Notes: generated from the sequence alone by a model not told the origin. Counted from the first letter of the stretch, positions 1-7,632 are shown. The stretch is DNA of 36,117 nucleotides from Thermoplasmata archaeon (GCA_015063235.1 SUSW01000015.1:1-36117), one strand, 5' to 3'. Made by a program: numbers and translations.

Positions 1-265
1 ATTGAGAATCATACTCTAATCCCCACCAAAAATTATCGGAGTGTGCCATGACTCCCATTTCATACCCTGGAGCAGGATTCTTCGACGGAAAGACATCGAT
101 TGTTCCGTTATTGTACACCCAATCTACGCCGCCCAATTGACCCGAGAGATGCAAACCTTCGGCATCCAAGTCTTGATTGTCATCATAGATCGCCACTGCG
201 GATACCATCACTACACCAACTATGAACAGCGATGCGATGGCAATTTTATCTCTATTATGATTCAT
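1..265 (-). CDS. Secreted or membrane-anchored protein, 3' part cut off by window edge
   Basis: An open frame on the minus strand starts with ATG at 265 and runs off the left edge after 88 codons. Residues 1-8 are polar and basic (MNHNRDKI), and residues 9-26 are a hydrophobic segment typical of a signal peptide or membrane anchor. The rest is an extracellular-looking stretch rich in Gly, Asn, Asp and aromatic residues. The start is supported by GAGTGAT four bases upstream and a TATA-like element about 75-85 bases upstream. I do not recognise the family. The overlapping plus-strand frame at 41-310 has no start signals and is a shadow. Confidence 0.6.
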   Translation of the reverse strand, partial: MNHNRDKIAIASLFIVGVVMVSAVAIYDDNQDLDAEGLHLSGQLGGVDWVYNNGTIDVFPSKNPAPGYEMGVMAHSDNFWWGLEYDSQ

Positions 266-337
266 GATATCACTCTTACCACATTGACGGACACATTCAG
301 GCCGTCCTAGAGTCTCTGCCGAAGCCGAACTGCTAAT

Positions 338-351
338 GTATATTAAATAAG
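338..351 (-). promoter_or_regulatory. TATA-box promoter of the left-edge secreted gene
   Basis: Read on the minus strand, this AT-rich stretch (TTTAATATAC) lies about 75 bases before the ATG at 265. That spacing would give a leader of roughly 50 bases. Position and composition match an archaeal TATA box; no start-site data were available. Confidence 0.35.
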
Positions 352-434
352 TAAAGACCTAAGAATAAAAAGTTTGTTAGCAGTTTATCAGAATATGTAG
401 TAAACCTCGATTGTGCTGTGTTTCAATAATTAAG

Positions 435-737
435 TCAATTCTCTGGCATCTGTAAGTTATATCCGGGACCCTCCGTCCTGATCAGATGGATTTCCTGGAT
501 GGCCGATGATGTGGCTACGGCACACAAGACGGTTGCAGTATATGTGAACTCTACGTACGGCAATGTGAACGGGAGTAGGGACAGGAGCAGCCCTGTAGCC
601 TTGTTCATCAACGTATGTTTCACGATGAACTTCTTGAAGAGCATGTATCCCGAGAGTGGATTTATCAATGACAATAAATTGAGAGGGCCGGCGGATTGAC
701 CTGTCAGCCCCCCCCCCCAGTTATAGAGTCTGCATCT
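435..737 (-). pseudogene. C-terminal fragment resembling a CDP-alcohol phosphatidyltransferase
   Basis: The open minus-strand frame begins just after a TGA at 738-740 and ends with TGA at 435. It encodes a hydrophobic sequence with two or three membrane segments ending in QEIHLIRT, which resembles the C-terminal end of archaeal CDP-alcohol phosphatidyltransferases of phospholipid synthesis. The catalytic D-x2-D-G-x2-A-R motif of that family, which should lie about 100 residues upstream, is absent; dapB occupies that space. No ATG or ribosome binding site is visible. The only candidate start is TTG at 674, without a Shine-Dalgarno sequence. I infer a truncated remnant left by a rearrangement. 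A small intact membrane protein is the alternative. An 11-base G tract lies inside the upstream part of the frame. Confidence 0.4.
708..718. repeat. C11/G11 homopolymer tract
   Basis: Eleven consecutive C on the plus strand lie between the dapB stop and the phosphatidyltransferase fragment. On the minus strand it is a G11 run within the fragment's open frame. It could slip during replication or be a sequencing artefact. Length changes of one or two would not open a longer frame with a recognisable start codon. Confidence 0.8.
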
Positions 738-770
738 TCAAGCTTTGGTCTCTGGTGTCAGAGTCAGATT

Positions 771-1571
771 TCAGGCAAGTACGTCTGTCATGCTGTAGAC
801 CTTGCCCTTCTTCTGGTCTACGACCCACTTGGCAGCCATGACTGCACCGGCGACGAAGACCTCGCGTGAGTGTGCCTGGTGGCGGATCTCGATCCTCTCG
901 GCGTTTCCGATGAACATGACGGTGTGGTCTCCGACGATGTCCCCTCCTCTTACGGAGTGGATTCCGATCTCCTTTCCACGGGGGCAGACGCCTTCACGTC
1001 CGTAGACGAAGTCCTTCCCTCCGAGCTCCTCGCTGATGACCTCAGCTGCTGTCAAAGCCGTTCCGCTGGGTGCATCCTTCTTCTGGTTGTGGTGTGCCTC
1101 TATGATTTCCACATCATAATCCAGACCGAGGTTCTTGGCGGCCTCCCTGCAAAGCTTGAAGAAGATGCCGACTCCGATTGAGTAGTTGGATGAGATCACT
1201 GCCGCGACGTTGTTGGAGACGATGGCGTCGGTGATGTTGGCCTTCTGCTCTGGGGACAGTCCAGTTGTTCCTATGATAAGGTTCACGCCAGCCTTGGCAG
1301 CGACGGGTGCGTTGGCGGCGGTTGCGGGAGCTACGGTGAAGTCCAGAAGGACGTCGGTCTTGGTCTCCTTCAGGACCTTCTCCAGATCCTTGGGGTCGGA
1401 GACGGGGACATCGAGCTTTCCCAGTCCGCAGATCTCTCCGATATCCTTTCCGACGTTCACGAGATCGAACGCCGCGGACACCTTCATTCCCTCGGTGGCG
1501 TTGATACGGCGAACGATCATCTGTCCCATCTTTCCACATGCCCCTACAAGGGCGGCTCTAACTTCTGTCAT
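771..1571 (-). CDS. dapB: 4-hydroxy-tetrahydrodipicolinate reductase
   Basis: Catalyses the NAD(P)H-dependent reduction step of the diaminopimelate branch of lysine biosynthesis, in the cytoplasm. The N-terminal dinucleotide-binding motif is seen at residues 10-16 (G-A-C-G-K-M-G), followed by the FTVAP and GTTG motifs. The catalytic block EAHHNQKKDAPSGTA (E-x-H-H-x3-K-x-D-x-P-S-G-T-A) is intact. At 266 residues the length is normal for DapB. I chose ATG 1571 over the in-frame TTG at 1580, because the family begins two or three residues before the first beta strand. A TATA box lies about 55-60 bases upstream. There is no other lysine gene next to it, so it looks monocistronic. Confidence 0.95.
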   Translation of the reverse strand: MTEVRAALVGACGKMGQMIVRRINATEGMKVSAAFDLVNVGKDIGEICGLGKLDVPVSDPKDLEKVLKETKTDVLLDFTVAPATAANAPVAAKAGVNLIIGTTGLSPEQKANITDAIVSNNVAAVISSNYSIGVGIFFKLCREAAKNLGLDYDVEIIEAHHNQKKDAPSGTALTAAEVISEELGGKDFVYGREGVCPRGKEIGIHSVRGGDIVGDHTVMFIGNAERIEIRHQAHSREVFVAGAVMAAKWVVDQKKGKVYSMTDVLA

Positions 1572-1625
1572 CTTAATCAACTCTGACCGCCTGTGCGGTG
1601 CTTCTGGGTGTCAATCCTGTAAAAT

Positions 1626-1633
1626 GTATATAA
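1626..1633 (-). promoter_or_regulatory. TATA box of dapB
   Basis: Minus-strand TTATATAC lies 55-62 bases before the dapB ATG. This predicts transcription starting near 1603 and a leader of about 30 bases. It is inferred from sequence and spacing only. Confidence 0.5.
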
Positions 1634-1733
1634 CGATGACAGATTGGTCTTCGGGCCATTCGTGGAACGATACCGTTTTTTCGTAATCCTGTTTAAGAAA
1701 ATCGGAAGGGTAAGGGGATGGCCTGAAGGTTAT

Positions 1734-2276
1734 TCAGGCCCATCTGTTGTAAAGGTTATGCTCCTGTCCTATCTGGTCCAGGCATCTCCCGACGACGATG
1801 TTTACGAGGTCGTCGACCGTCTTCGGCTTAGGATAGAATCCGGGGTTAGCATCAACCACCCTCACTCCCAATCTGGCGAGTTTGAGCTCGTTCTCGAGCA
1901 TAATGGCGCTCTTGGGGGTCTCTCTGGGCAGGATGATGAGTTTCCTACCCTCCTTGATGCATACCGACACGGCCCTGGAAATGAGAGTATCCCCGATACC
2001 GCAGGCGAATTTCGCTACCGAAGACTCACTGCACGGTGCCACGAACATGGCATCGTATCTGTAGCTTCCGGACGCTATGGGTGCGAACATGTCGCCGTCC
2101 TCATAGATCTGGTCCGCCATGGCATACACATCCTTGACGGAGTAATCGGTCTCCACAGGGAGGAGGGCCTTCGCTGTGGAAGACATGACAAGGGCCTTCT
2201 CTCCCCGGAGTTCCTGAAGCAGACGGATTCCGTAGATGGAACCCGATGCGCCTGTGATCGCTACCACGTATCTCAT
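1734..2276 (-). CDS. ubiX: Flavin prenyltransferase, UbiX/Pad1 family
   Basis: Makes prenylated FMN from FMN and dimethylallyl phosphate, the cofactor of UbiD-type decarboxylases. In archaea it serves UbiD-family enzymes, probably including a mevalonate-pathway decarboxylase. Family motifs are present: TGASGSIYG at residues 8-16, SSTAK, a conserved block around APCSESSVAK, and PRETP. The 180-residue length is typical. I chose ATG 2276 rather than 2297, because the family starts directly before the first beta strand and GCTGATC sits three bases upstream. That Shine-Dalgarno contains the TGA stop of the preceding zinc-ribbon gene, so the two are probably translationally coupled. No ubiD gene is in the window. 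Confidence 0.92.
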   Translation of the reverse strand: MRYVVAITGASGSIYGIRLLQELRGEKALVMSSTAKALLPVETDYSVKDVYAMADQIYEDGDMFAPIASGSYRYDAMFVAPCSESSVAKFACGIGDTLISRAVSVCIKEGRKLIILPRETPKSAIMLENELKLARLGVRVVDANPGFYPKPKTVDDLVNIVVGRCLDQIGQEHNLYNRWA

Positions 2277-2280
2277 CGGA

Positions 2281-2862
2281 TCAGCTTTTGAAGTCATCCT
2301 TGTGCTTGTAGATCATGTACGTCATGATGATGCCCACAGCCGGAAGTATGATGGCATTCAGGATATCGAAAGGTGCGAGGAAGAACGGGACAACAGCGGC
2401 GACTCCGCAGAGCGTGACCGTTCTTTTCCATTCCTTCAGCTCGCTGGCAGATGCCCCGGCCATGATAGCTGCAGCGCCGCTTGCGAGGAATATCGCTCCC
2501 ATGAGGAAGAACACTGTCTGGATAGGCATGCTGTACGAATCGAACAGATCCTTGATGGATTGATAGTCAGCCTGACTTATCTGACCGCTGTCTGCCATCT
2601 CCTTCAGCATCTCCAGGATCCCGTCGACGGATATTGCCAATATGAAGAGCATTATGGCGCCGAGGGCTGCCAGGACTCCGTATATCAATATTAGTACGGG
2701 AACAGGCGACAGCGGATTCTTCTTCGTAGAGACGTTCCTGTTTAAAGGGACTTCGCGGGGAGGCTGAGAACCGTCCACCGCGGCACCGCATTCCGGACAG
2801 AACACCGAGCCGTCTGGAAGTGTAGCTCCGCAACGGTAGCAGAACTTGTTTTCATTCGACAT
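2281..2862 (-). CDS. Zinc-ribbon membrane protein, unknown function
   Basis: The 193-residue protein begins with a zinc ribbon (C-x2-C at residues 8-11 and C-x2-C at 22-25), followed by a short linker and about four membrane segments in two pairs separated by an acidic loop. The class is common in archaea and bacteria but has no assigned activity. The ATG at 2862 lies about 25 bases downstream of an AT-rich TATA-like element (AATTATTTATC), which suggests a leaderless transcript. It is upstream of and close to ubiX, probably in the same operon. Confidence 0.75.
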   Translation of the reverse strand: MSNENKFCYRCGATLPDGSVFCPECGAAVDGSQPPREVPLNRNVSTKKNPLSPVPVLILIYGVLAALGAIMLFILAISVDGILEMLKEMADSGQISQADYQSIKDLFDSYSMPIQTVFFLMGAIFLASGAAAIMAGASASELKEWKRTVTLCGVAAVVPFFLAPFDILNAIILPAVGIIMTYMIYKHKDDFKS

Positions 2863-2951
2863 AGGTGGGTGTATGGAATCCTGATAAATAATTTGGACGC
2901 TCGGTCCGTATATCGTTCTTTTCTTACAGCTCCAGGCGCGGTATGAATATC

Positions 2952-4706
2952 TTACTTCTTCCCAGAATGGCCAGATGCACGGTTCTTCTGACCTTTCTTA
3001 TTGACCTGTGCGTTGCTGTTTTTCCTTTCGGGCTTTAGGATTATATCCTTCTGCTTCTGCTTCAGGACCATGTTGTGTTCCGACCAGACTGGATTGCCGT
3101 CCATATCCTTCCCTGTGCAGTACATCAGCGTCGATATCGTGGACGGCGTAGGCGAGAATATCTGCACCTGCTCCGGGTTGGTCCTTAGCCACCTGCTGCA
3201 GAAACCAGACAGCTCTTTCATGTGCTTCTCCCTACATCCGGGGTGTGCTGCTATCAGGTAGTATGTGAGGTACTGCTCCTTGCCGATCTCTTTGTTGATC
3301 TTGTCGAATTCATTCTTGAATTCTATGAGGATGTCGCTGCCGGGTTTGCCCATCATCCTCAGCACATCGTCGGATATGTGCTCAGGAGCAACCTTCATCT
3401 GTCCAGAAACGTGGTGTTCGCATAAATGCGTAAGGAACTCTTTCCCGTAACGCTCATCGGCCATGATAAGATCATACCTTATGCCGGAGGCAATGGACAC
3501 CTTCTTCACACCGGGGACAGAACGCACCTGCTCCAGGAGATTCATGAACGGTGAATGATCCAAGGGGAGATGCGGGCAGATTTTTGGATACAGGCATCTC
3601 CTATCCGTGCATGCACCCTTCTCCAGCTTCTTCTTGCATTCGAAGCCGTACATGTTCGCAGTAGCACCGCCGACATCTGTGATGTACCCTTTGAAACCGT
3701 CTGACGAGGCGATGCGTTCCACCTCCCTGATTATGGATTCCTCGCTCCTGCTGACCACCGTGCGTCCCTGGACCATCGCTATCGCGCAGAAGTTGCATTC
3801 GCCGTAGCATCCTCTCGACGCAGTGACTGAATTCCTGATGGTCTCCATGGCCCTCACCTCTCCCTGCGCTAGGTAATAGGGGTGGACTGCATTCTCGTAA
3901 TCGAGCTCGTATATCCTGTCGAGCTCGCTTTGAGAAAGTATGTACGACGGCGGATTCTGCACTAGGTACCTGGTGTCCTGCATCTGTGCAATGCCTTTGG
4001 CAGTGATGGGGTCGTTGTTCTCATAGAACATCCTGAATGCATGGACGAAGCTGTCAGCAGAGTCGCAGCACTCCATGTAACTGGGTGCCGTCAGATAACC
4101 GTCAGGGATCTCCTTGGAGATGTAGCAGATGCCGCGTATATCCTGCCAGTCCTGTCCATCGCGCAGGCACTGTGCTAGCTGGAGGTTAGAGCGTTCGCCC
4201 ATCCCATAGGTGATGACATCGGCTTTGGCATCGAACAGTATTGATCTCCTAATAGAATTGGACCAGTAGTCGTAGTGCACCAGTCTGCGTAGAGTTGCCT
4301 CTATCCCTCCGAGAACTATCAGACGATCTTTGCATACCCTTCTGACGAGGTTGGCGTAGACGATGCATGCCCTGTCTGGACGTTTGTTGTTTATGCCTCC
4401 GGGCGTGGAATCATCTTTACGGCGATGCTTCTTCGTCGGAGTGTAATTGGCGACCATAGAATCGACGTTCCCGGCCGTGATACTCCAAAAGAGTTTGGGG
4501 ACGCCGAGTCTTAGTATGTCGTCAGTATCATCGATATTGGGCTGACAGATCATGCCGACTCTGAATCCGTTTTCGATTAACCAATGGCCGATGATCGCAG
4601 CGCCGTTACTGGAGGAGTCTATGTATGTATCGCCCGATATGATAATGACATCAAGCGAATCCCAGCCTCTTTTACGGACATCTTCTTGCGTTATTGGAAG
4701 AAACAT
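2952..4706 (-). CDS. YgiQ-family radical SAM protein (UPF0313)
   Basis: A 584-residue cytoplasmic iron-sulfur protein. The N-terminal half resembles a cobalamin-binding-like domain, as in other YgiQ proteins. The radical SAM cluster motif C-x3-C-x2-C is at residues 300-307 (CYGECNFC). A glycine-rich strand (DVGGATANMYG) and a further C-x5-C-x5-C group follow, as in the family. The basic, Lys- and Asn-rich tail after about residue 555 looks disordered. The reaction is not known for the family, and nothing in the context settles it. A TATA-like AATAAAATC lies about 35-40 bases before the ATG, giving a very short leader. Confidence 0.88.
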   Translation of the reverse strand: MFLPITQEDVRKRGWDSLDVIIISGDTYIDSSSNGAAIIGHWLIENGFRVGMICQPNIDDTDDILRLGVPKLFWSITAGNVDSMVANYTPTKKHRRKDDSTPGGINNKRPDRACIVYANLVRRVCKDRLIVLGGIEATLRRLVHYDYWSNSIRRSILFDAKADVITYGMGERSNLQLAQCLRDGQDWQDIRGICYISKEIPDGYLTAPSYMECCDSADSFVHAFRMFYENNDPITAKGIAQMQDTRYLVQNPPSYILSQSELDRIYELDYENAVHPYYLAQGEVRAMETIRNSVTASRGCYGECNFCAIAMVQGRTVVSRSEESIIREVERIASSDGFKGYITDVGGATANMYGFECKKKLEKGACTDRRCLYPKICPHLPLDHSPFMNLLEQVRSVPGVKKVSIASGIRYDLIMADERYGKEFLTHLCEHHVSGQMKVAPEHISDDVLRMMGKPGSDILIEFKNEFDKINKEIGKEQYLTYYLIAAHPGCREKHMKELSGFCSRWLRTNPEQVQIFSPTPSTISTLMYCTGKDMDGNPVWSEHNMVLKQKQKDIILKPERKNSNAQVNKKGQKNRASGHSGKK

Positions 4707-4803
4707 GTCAATGCTTGTAAGATGCTGATGATATAGAAGATTTTATTCTTCTGTCGACATAGAATCCTGGAGAATTAGATAAATTTGTATAGATCAATAA
4801 ACT

Positions 4804-5036
4804 ATGTTATACTTGCCTAACATAACCGAATCTTAACGATTTGATTACTCCGCATCGCGGAGGTAGGTATCGCGTTACCCGGTCTAGAACTGAGGGGGAT
4901 GCACCGCAGAATAGTATCATCGTGGCCGTAGGGCTTCGGTATTGCTTTTTCGCTTAACAGCGTCTGCGAGCGCTCGCGCGATGGTAACGTTCTAACGTTG
5001 ATCAATCATTGGTAAGGCTTTGCCTTGGAACGTTAC
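4804..5036. other. Gene-free region with several inverted repeats
   Basis: No convincing frame is present. Perfect inverted repeats occur at 4804-4825 (TATGTTA/TAACATA) and 4847-4861 (CTCCGC-ATC-GCGGAG), plus the 12-base palindrome GCGAGCGCTCGC near 4968. A larger structure at 4983-5036 pairs GTAACGTTC with GAACGTTAC and encloses the small hairpin AAGGC-TTT-GCCTT. Three copies of AACGTT fall in this last part. These may belong to a noncoding RNA, a terminator, or DNA-binding sites. No tRNA or snoRNA box arrangement could be confirmed. Confidence 0.4.
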
Positions 5037-5080
5037 AGGCTCTAGGGTATTCTTGAAAAAAATACGTCCAATATGGATCC

Positions 5081-5404
5081 GCCATCTCGGAGTCAATCCA
5101 AGAAGGCAATGGGGTAACGAGACCCGCCATTGGGCGCCAAGCCCATTAGCGGGGGAACAGCACGGGCCCCAACCGAAAGGAAAGTCCCGTGCGCATTCCT
5201 GCAATCGCAGGGGAGCGCGTTAGCGCCCGAGTGTAAACAGAGCCGGGCAACAAGACCTAACACAGCAGGGGGTCAAACCCCGCTGTGGTGGGAGATCCGC
5301 TCACAGACCTAGCTCCATGCGAAGTCCAGGGCGTGTGAAACACGAACTTTCCTGTTTCCGAACATAATGCGGTGGCTAAGCCCCCGGGGTGAAGCCATCC
5401 GCAT
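5081..5404 (+). ncRNA. Probable structured noncoding RNA, family unassigned (RNase P RNA considered)
   Basis: This stretch is rich in stable local hairpins: TGGGC/GCCCA inside CCCGC/GCGGG (about 5123-5152), GCACGGG/CCCGTGC (5159-5191), CCTGC-AATC-GCAGG (5198-5211), GCGC-GTTA-GCGC (5216-5227) and ACAGC-AGGGG/CCCC-GCTGT (about 5262-5286). A long-range helix pairs AGGAAAGT-CC-CGTG near 5178-5191 with CACG-A-ACTTTCCT near 5341-5353. The element ends in an 11-bp hairpin at 5367-5404 followed by a T-rich tract. An A/T-rich box at 5055-5063 could be its promoter. AAGGAAAGTCC and, 50 bases later, AGTGTAAACAGAG resemble RNase P conserved regions in the right order. However, the canonical P4 pairing and the 3' ACAGAA..GGCUUA motif are not found. 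Frames through it are shadows. Confidence 0.5.
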
Positions 5405-5416
5405 TTCCTTTTATTG
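5367..5416 (+). terminator. Hairpin terminator closing the structured RNA
   Basis: ATGCGG-TGGCT pairs with AGCCA-(T)-CCGCAT at 5367-5404, an 11-bp stem with a single bulge. It is followed by TTCCTTTTATT. Shape and T-rich tail suit termination or a protected RNA 3' end. Confidence 0.45.
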
Positions 5417-5458
5417 TCTGTTCAGAATTGTATTTCTCTTTACGTTTCCTCCCGAATG

Positions 5459-5488
5459 TTTTTTTTCTTCAAAAAAAAAGGGGGGGGG
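5459..5488. repeat. Stacked homopolymer tracts T8, A9, G9
   Basis: Eight T, CTTC, nine A and nine G follow each other. The T8 and A9 can fold into an eight-base-pair hairpin with the CTTC loop. The rest of 5417-5690 holds no gene that I can support. Confidence 0.7.
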
Positions 5489-5695
5489 TGCTTAACATTG
5501 CAGCAATGAAGGCCTTGTATCAGAATCGATTTCGATATGTTCATATATGACAATGCTATCCGAACAACCACGGATATCAGGATTAGGTTTTCTATCCTGC
5601 CGTGGAGGATGTTTCATCTTCAGGCCGTACGGGGGCAAGGTGCCGAACGTGCGGAGATTGAGTAACTATTGTTATACGTGATTTTCTTAGCAATG

Positions 5696-5704
5696 CTTAT
5701 ATAC
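5696..5704 (+). promoter_or_regulatory. TATA box of the rps19e operon
   Basis: CTTATATAC lies about 60-70 bases before the rps19e ATG. It predicts a start near 5725 and a leader of about 40 bases that carries GAGGTAATGA directly before the ATG. Confidence 0.55.
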
Positions 5705-5764
5705 ATCATCCCATTACCAGAGTCTCAGTTAGGTCCACCCTGTGGACATTAGCGAGGTAATGAA

Positions 5765-6193
5765 ATGGTAACTGTCTACGATGTTCCTGCTGAGCAGCTC
5801 ATTCTCAAGACAGCCCAGAAGCTCAAGGAGAACGACAAGATCGTTCCCCCCGAGTGGGCAGAGTTTGTGAAGACCGGTAGGCACACAGAGAGAGCGCCTT
5901 CCCAGGATGACTGGTGGTACACTCGTGCCGCCTCCATCCTGAGGAAGCTGTACGTCAAAGGACCGATGGGATCATCCAGGCTTGCCGCCGAGTACGGCGG
6001 TTTCGCCGACAGGGGATCCATGCCGAACAAGGCAGTCAAAGGAAGCCGCAATATCGCAAGGAATTGCCTGAAGCAGCTCGAGGCCGCCGGTTATTTGGTA
6101 TCGAAGGACAAACAGGGCCGTGCAATCAGCCCAGCAGGTCAGTCCCTTCTGGACAACACTGCTAAAGAGGTCTACGACGAGATGAAGGCCTGA
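5765..6193 (+). CDS. rps19e: Ribosomal protein S19e (eS19)
   Basis: Small-subunit ribosomal protein of archaea and eukaryotes, needed for head maturation of the 30S/40S particle. At 142 residues it matches the archaeal family length. It carries the diagnostic blocks KTGRHTERAPSQDDWWYTRAA and the winged-helix core with the glycine-rich SRNIARNCLKQLEAAG. The start is fixed by the strong Shine-Dalgarno GAGGTAATGA immediately upstream. It leads a compact operon, with pdcd5 following after 14 bases. Confidence 0.97.
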   Translation: MVTVYDVPAEQLILKTAQKLKENDKIVPPEWAEFVKTGRHTERAPSQDDWWYTRAASILRKLYVKGPMGSSRLAAEYGGFADRGSMPNKAVKGSRNIARNCLKQLEAAGYLVSKDKQGRAISPAGQSLLDNTAKEVYDEMKA

Positions 6194-6207
6194 ACGGAGG
6201 CATCAGC

Positions 6208-6537
6208 ATGGACGATCCAGAATTGGCAGCATTGAGACAGAAACGCATGCAGGAGCTCCAGCAGCAGGCTGAACAGCAGCAGAGACAGCAGGAGCAGCAG
6301 CAACAGCTCGAGATGCAGCTTCAGAACGCAATGAGGCAGATCCTGACCCCAGAGGCCAGGGATAGGCTGAATAACATCAAACTCGCCAACCCTCAGCAGG
6401 GTCAGCAGATCGAGATGCAGCTTGTACAGCTCGCCCAAAGCGGAAGGATACCCGTCCCCGTCAACGACGATATGCTGAGAAGCATCCTAGGTCAGATCAC
6501 CCCCAAAAAAAGGGAGATCACCATAGAGAGGAGATAA
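6208..6537 (+). CDS. DNA-binding protein of the PDCD5/TFAR19 family
   Basis: A 109-residue archaeal homologue of eukaryotic PDCD5. The N-terminal third is a very Gln-rich helix (residues 17-40) that probably extends from the core. The C-terminal three-helix core contains [18 protein letters not shown] and ends in a basic tail. The family binds nucleic acid weakly, and the gene sits in ribosomal protein operons across archaea, as here. The Shine-Dalgarno is GGAGGCATC. The exact cellular role is unsettled. Confidence 0.93.
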   Translation: MDDPELAALRQKRMQELQQQAEQQQRQQEQQQQLEMQLQNAMRQILTPEARDRLNNIKLANPQQGQQIEMQLVQLAQSGRIPVPVNDDMLRSILGQITPKKREITIERR

Positions 6538-6539
6538 TC

Positions 6540-6695
6540 ATGTCAAGTACTAAGGCCCCCGCAATGAAAGCTAGGCTCAACAAGAAAGTCAAAGAGAACC
6601 GCCGTGTCCCCGCATGGGTCATGATGAGAACAAGCAGGCAGTTCCTCCGCCATCCCAAGAGAAGGTCATGGCGCATGAGCAAGATTAAGGAGTGA
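6540..6695 (+). CDS. rpl39e: Ribosomal protein L39e (eL39)
   Basis: A 51-residue, very basic large-subunit protein lining the peptide exit tunnel. The sequence shows the family signature of many Lys and Arg with a Trp-containing middle ([16 protein letters not shown]) and a C-terminal RHPKRRSWR block. It starts two bases after the pdcd5 stop. It ends in GAG-TGA, and this TGA forms part of the Shine-Dalgarno GGAGTGATT of rpl31e, suggesting coupled translation. Confidence 0.96.
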   Translation: MSSTKAPAMKARLNKKVKENRRVPAWVMMRTSRQFLRHPKRRSWRMSKIKE

Positions 6696-6700
6696 TTCGG

Positions 6701-6964
6701 ATGGCAGACGAAATCGAGAGAACAATCGTCATCCCCCTCAGGAAGACGAAGCAGGCACCCCGCACCCGTAGGGCAAACCGTGCCGTCAAAGAGGTCAGGG
6801 AGAACATCGCAAGGCATATGAAGGCCGAGGAAGACAAGGTCTGGATCGATGCCAGCGTCAACGAGAAGATTTGGGCTAACGGAATCCGTAACCCTCCGAA
6901 CAAGATCACCGTCAAAGCTGTTAAGTTCGATGACGGTCTTGTAGAAGTCTCTCTTGCAGAGTGA
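6701..6964 (+). CDS. rpl31e: Ribosomal protein L31e (eL31)
   Basis: Large-subunit protein near the tunnel exit. It is 87 residues from ATG 6701. The upstream in-frame GTG at 6692 lies inside the Shine-Dalgarno and is not used. Family features include the ERTIVIPLRK strand, the AVKEVRENIARHM helix, IWANGIRNPPNKI and the C-terminal strand. It ends in GAG-TGA-TC, which doubles as the Shine-Dalgarno of eif6. Confidence 0.96.
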   Translation: MADEIERTIVIPLRKTKQAPRTRRANRAVKEVRENIARHMKAEEDKVWIDASVNEKIWANGIRNPPNKITVKAVKFDDGLVEVSLAE

Positions 6965-6969
6965 TCGCT

Positions 6970-7629
6970 ATGATGAGATACTCCCGTTACTCAGGCACGC
7001 CCAACATTGGCGTATTCACCGCGGTCAACGAGAGTTTCGCATTCATAGCCGGAGATGCCACCCCCGAGTTCGTGAAGGACGTGGAGGAGGCACTGCAGGT
7101 TGAAACACATTTGATGACGGTGGCCGGGTCATTCGTGATCGGGTCACTCGTCGTCATGAATTCCAACGGTGCTGTGGTATCGGGTCTTGCGGATCCAAGG
7201 GAGATAGAGATAATCGAGAAGTGTCTCCCCTGCACACCCATAGACGATGCGCTCAACGCAGCCGGCAACAATATTCTGGCGAATGATTCGGGCGCCATAG
7301 TCAATCCCGAATACTCGGACGATATGGTACGCATCATCTCCGATGCCCTTGGCGTCGAGTGTGTGCGTTCAAGCATCGCAGGCATCAACACCGTGGGCTC
7401 TGTCTGCAGAGCCACGAACAAAGGGTGCGTGTGCCATGCGGATTCCAGCGATGAGGATATGGATCTCATCATGGATGTCCTCAAGGTCGAGGCTATCAGG
7501 TCCACGGTCAATCACGGAGCGCGCATGGTGGGTGCAGGTATACTTGCCAATTCAAAGGGCGCACTCATCGGCGATGACACCACGCCCATAGAGATGGGTA
7601 AGATAGAAGAGGGCCTCGCTCTCTATTGA
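6970..7629 (+). CDS. eif6: Translation initiation factor 6 (aIF6)
   Basis: Anti-association factor that binds the large ribosomal subunit and keeps it from joining the small one. The 219-residue sequence shows the pentein-like pseudo-repeats typical of IF6: each repeat carries a loop such as VMNSNGAVVS, ILANDSGAIVNP, CRATNKGCVCHAD or ILANSKGALIGDD. ATG 6970 is preferred over GTG 6961, because GAGTGATC sits three bases before it; ATG 6973 is equally possible. The gene ends three bases from the convergent hydrolase gene. In many archaea prefoldin alpha and ftsY follow here; they do not. Confidence 0.94.
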   Translation: MMRYSRYSGTPNIGVFTAVNESFAFIAGDATPEFVKDVEEALQVETHLMTVAGSFVIGSLVVMNSNGAVVSGLADPREIEIIEKCLPCTPIDDALNAAGNNILANDSGAIVNPEYSDDMVRIISDALGVECVRSSIAGINTVGSVCRATNKGCVCHADSSDEDMDLIMDVLKVEAIRSTVNHGARMVGAGILANSKGALIGDDTTPIEMGKIEEGLALY

Positions 7630-7632
7630 TTC

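Noticed and set aside
41-310. Plus-strand ORF of 89 codons at the left end
   Set aside because: The minus strand carries a secreted protein with signal peptide, Shine-Dalgarno and TATA box over the same bases; the plus frame has none.
708-718. Phase-variable ORF controlled by the G11 tract
   Set aside because: None of the three frames through the tract leads back to a usable start codon, so length changes would not switch a recognisable gene.
4830-5000. tRNA or C/D-box guide RNA in the gene-free region
   Set aside because: No cloverleaf with a TTC arm and no C and D box pair at correct spacing could be drawn on either strand.
5081-5404. Firm call of RNase P RNA
   Set aside because: Two motif matches are in order, but the canonical P4 pairing and the 3' conserved ACAGAA..GGCUUA block are not found, so only a structured RNA is claimed.
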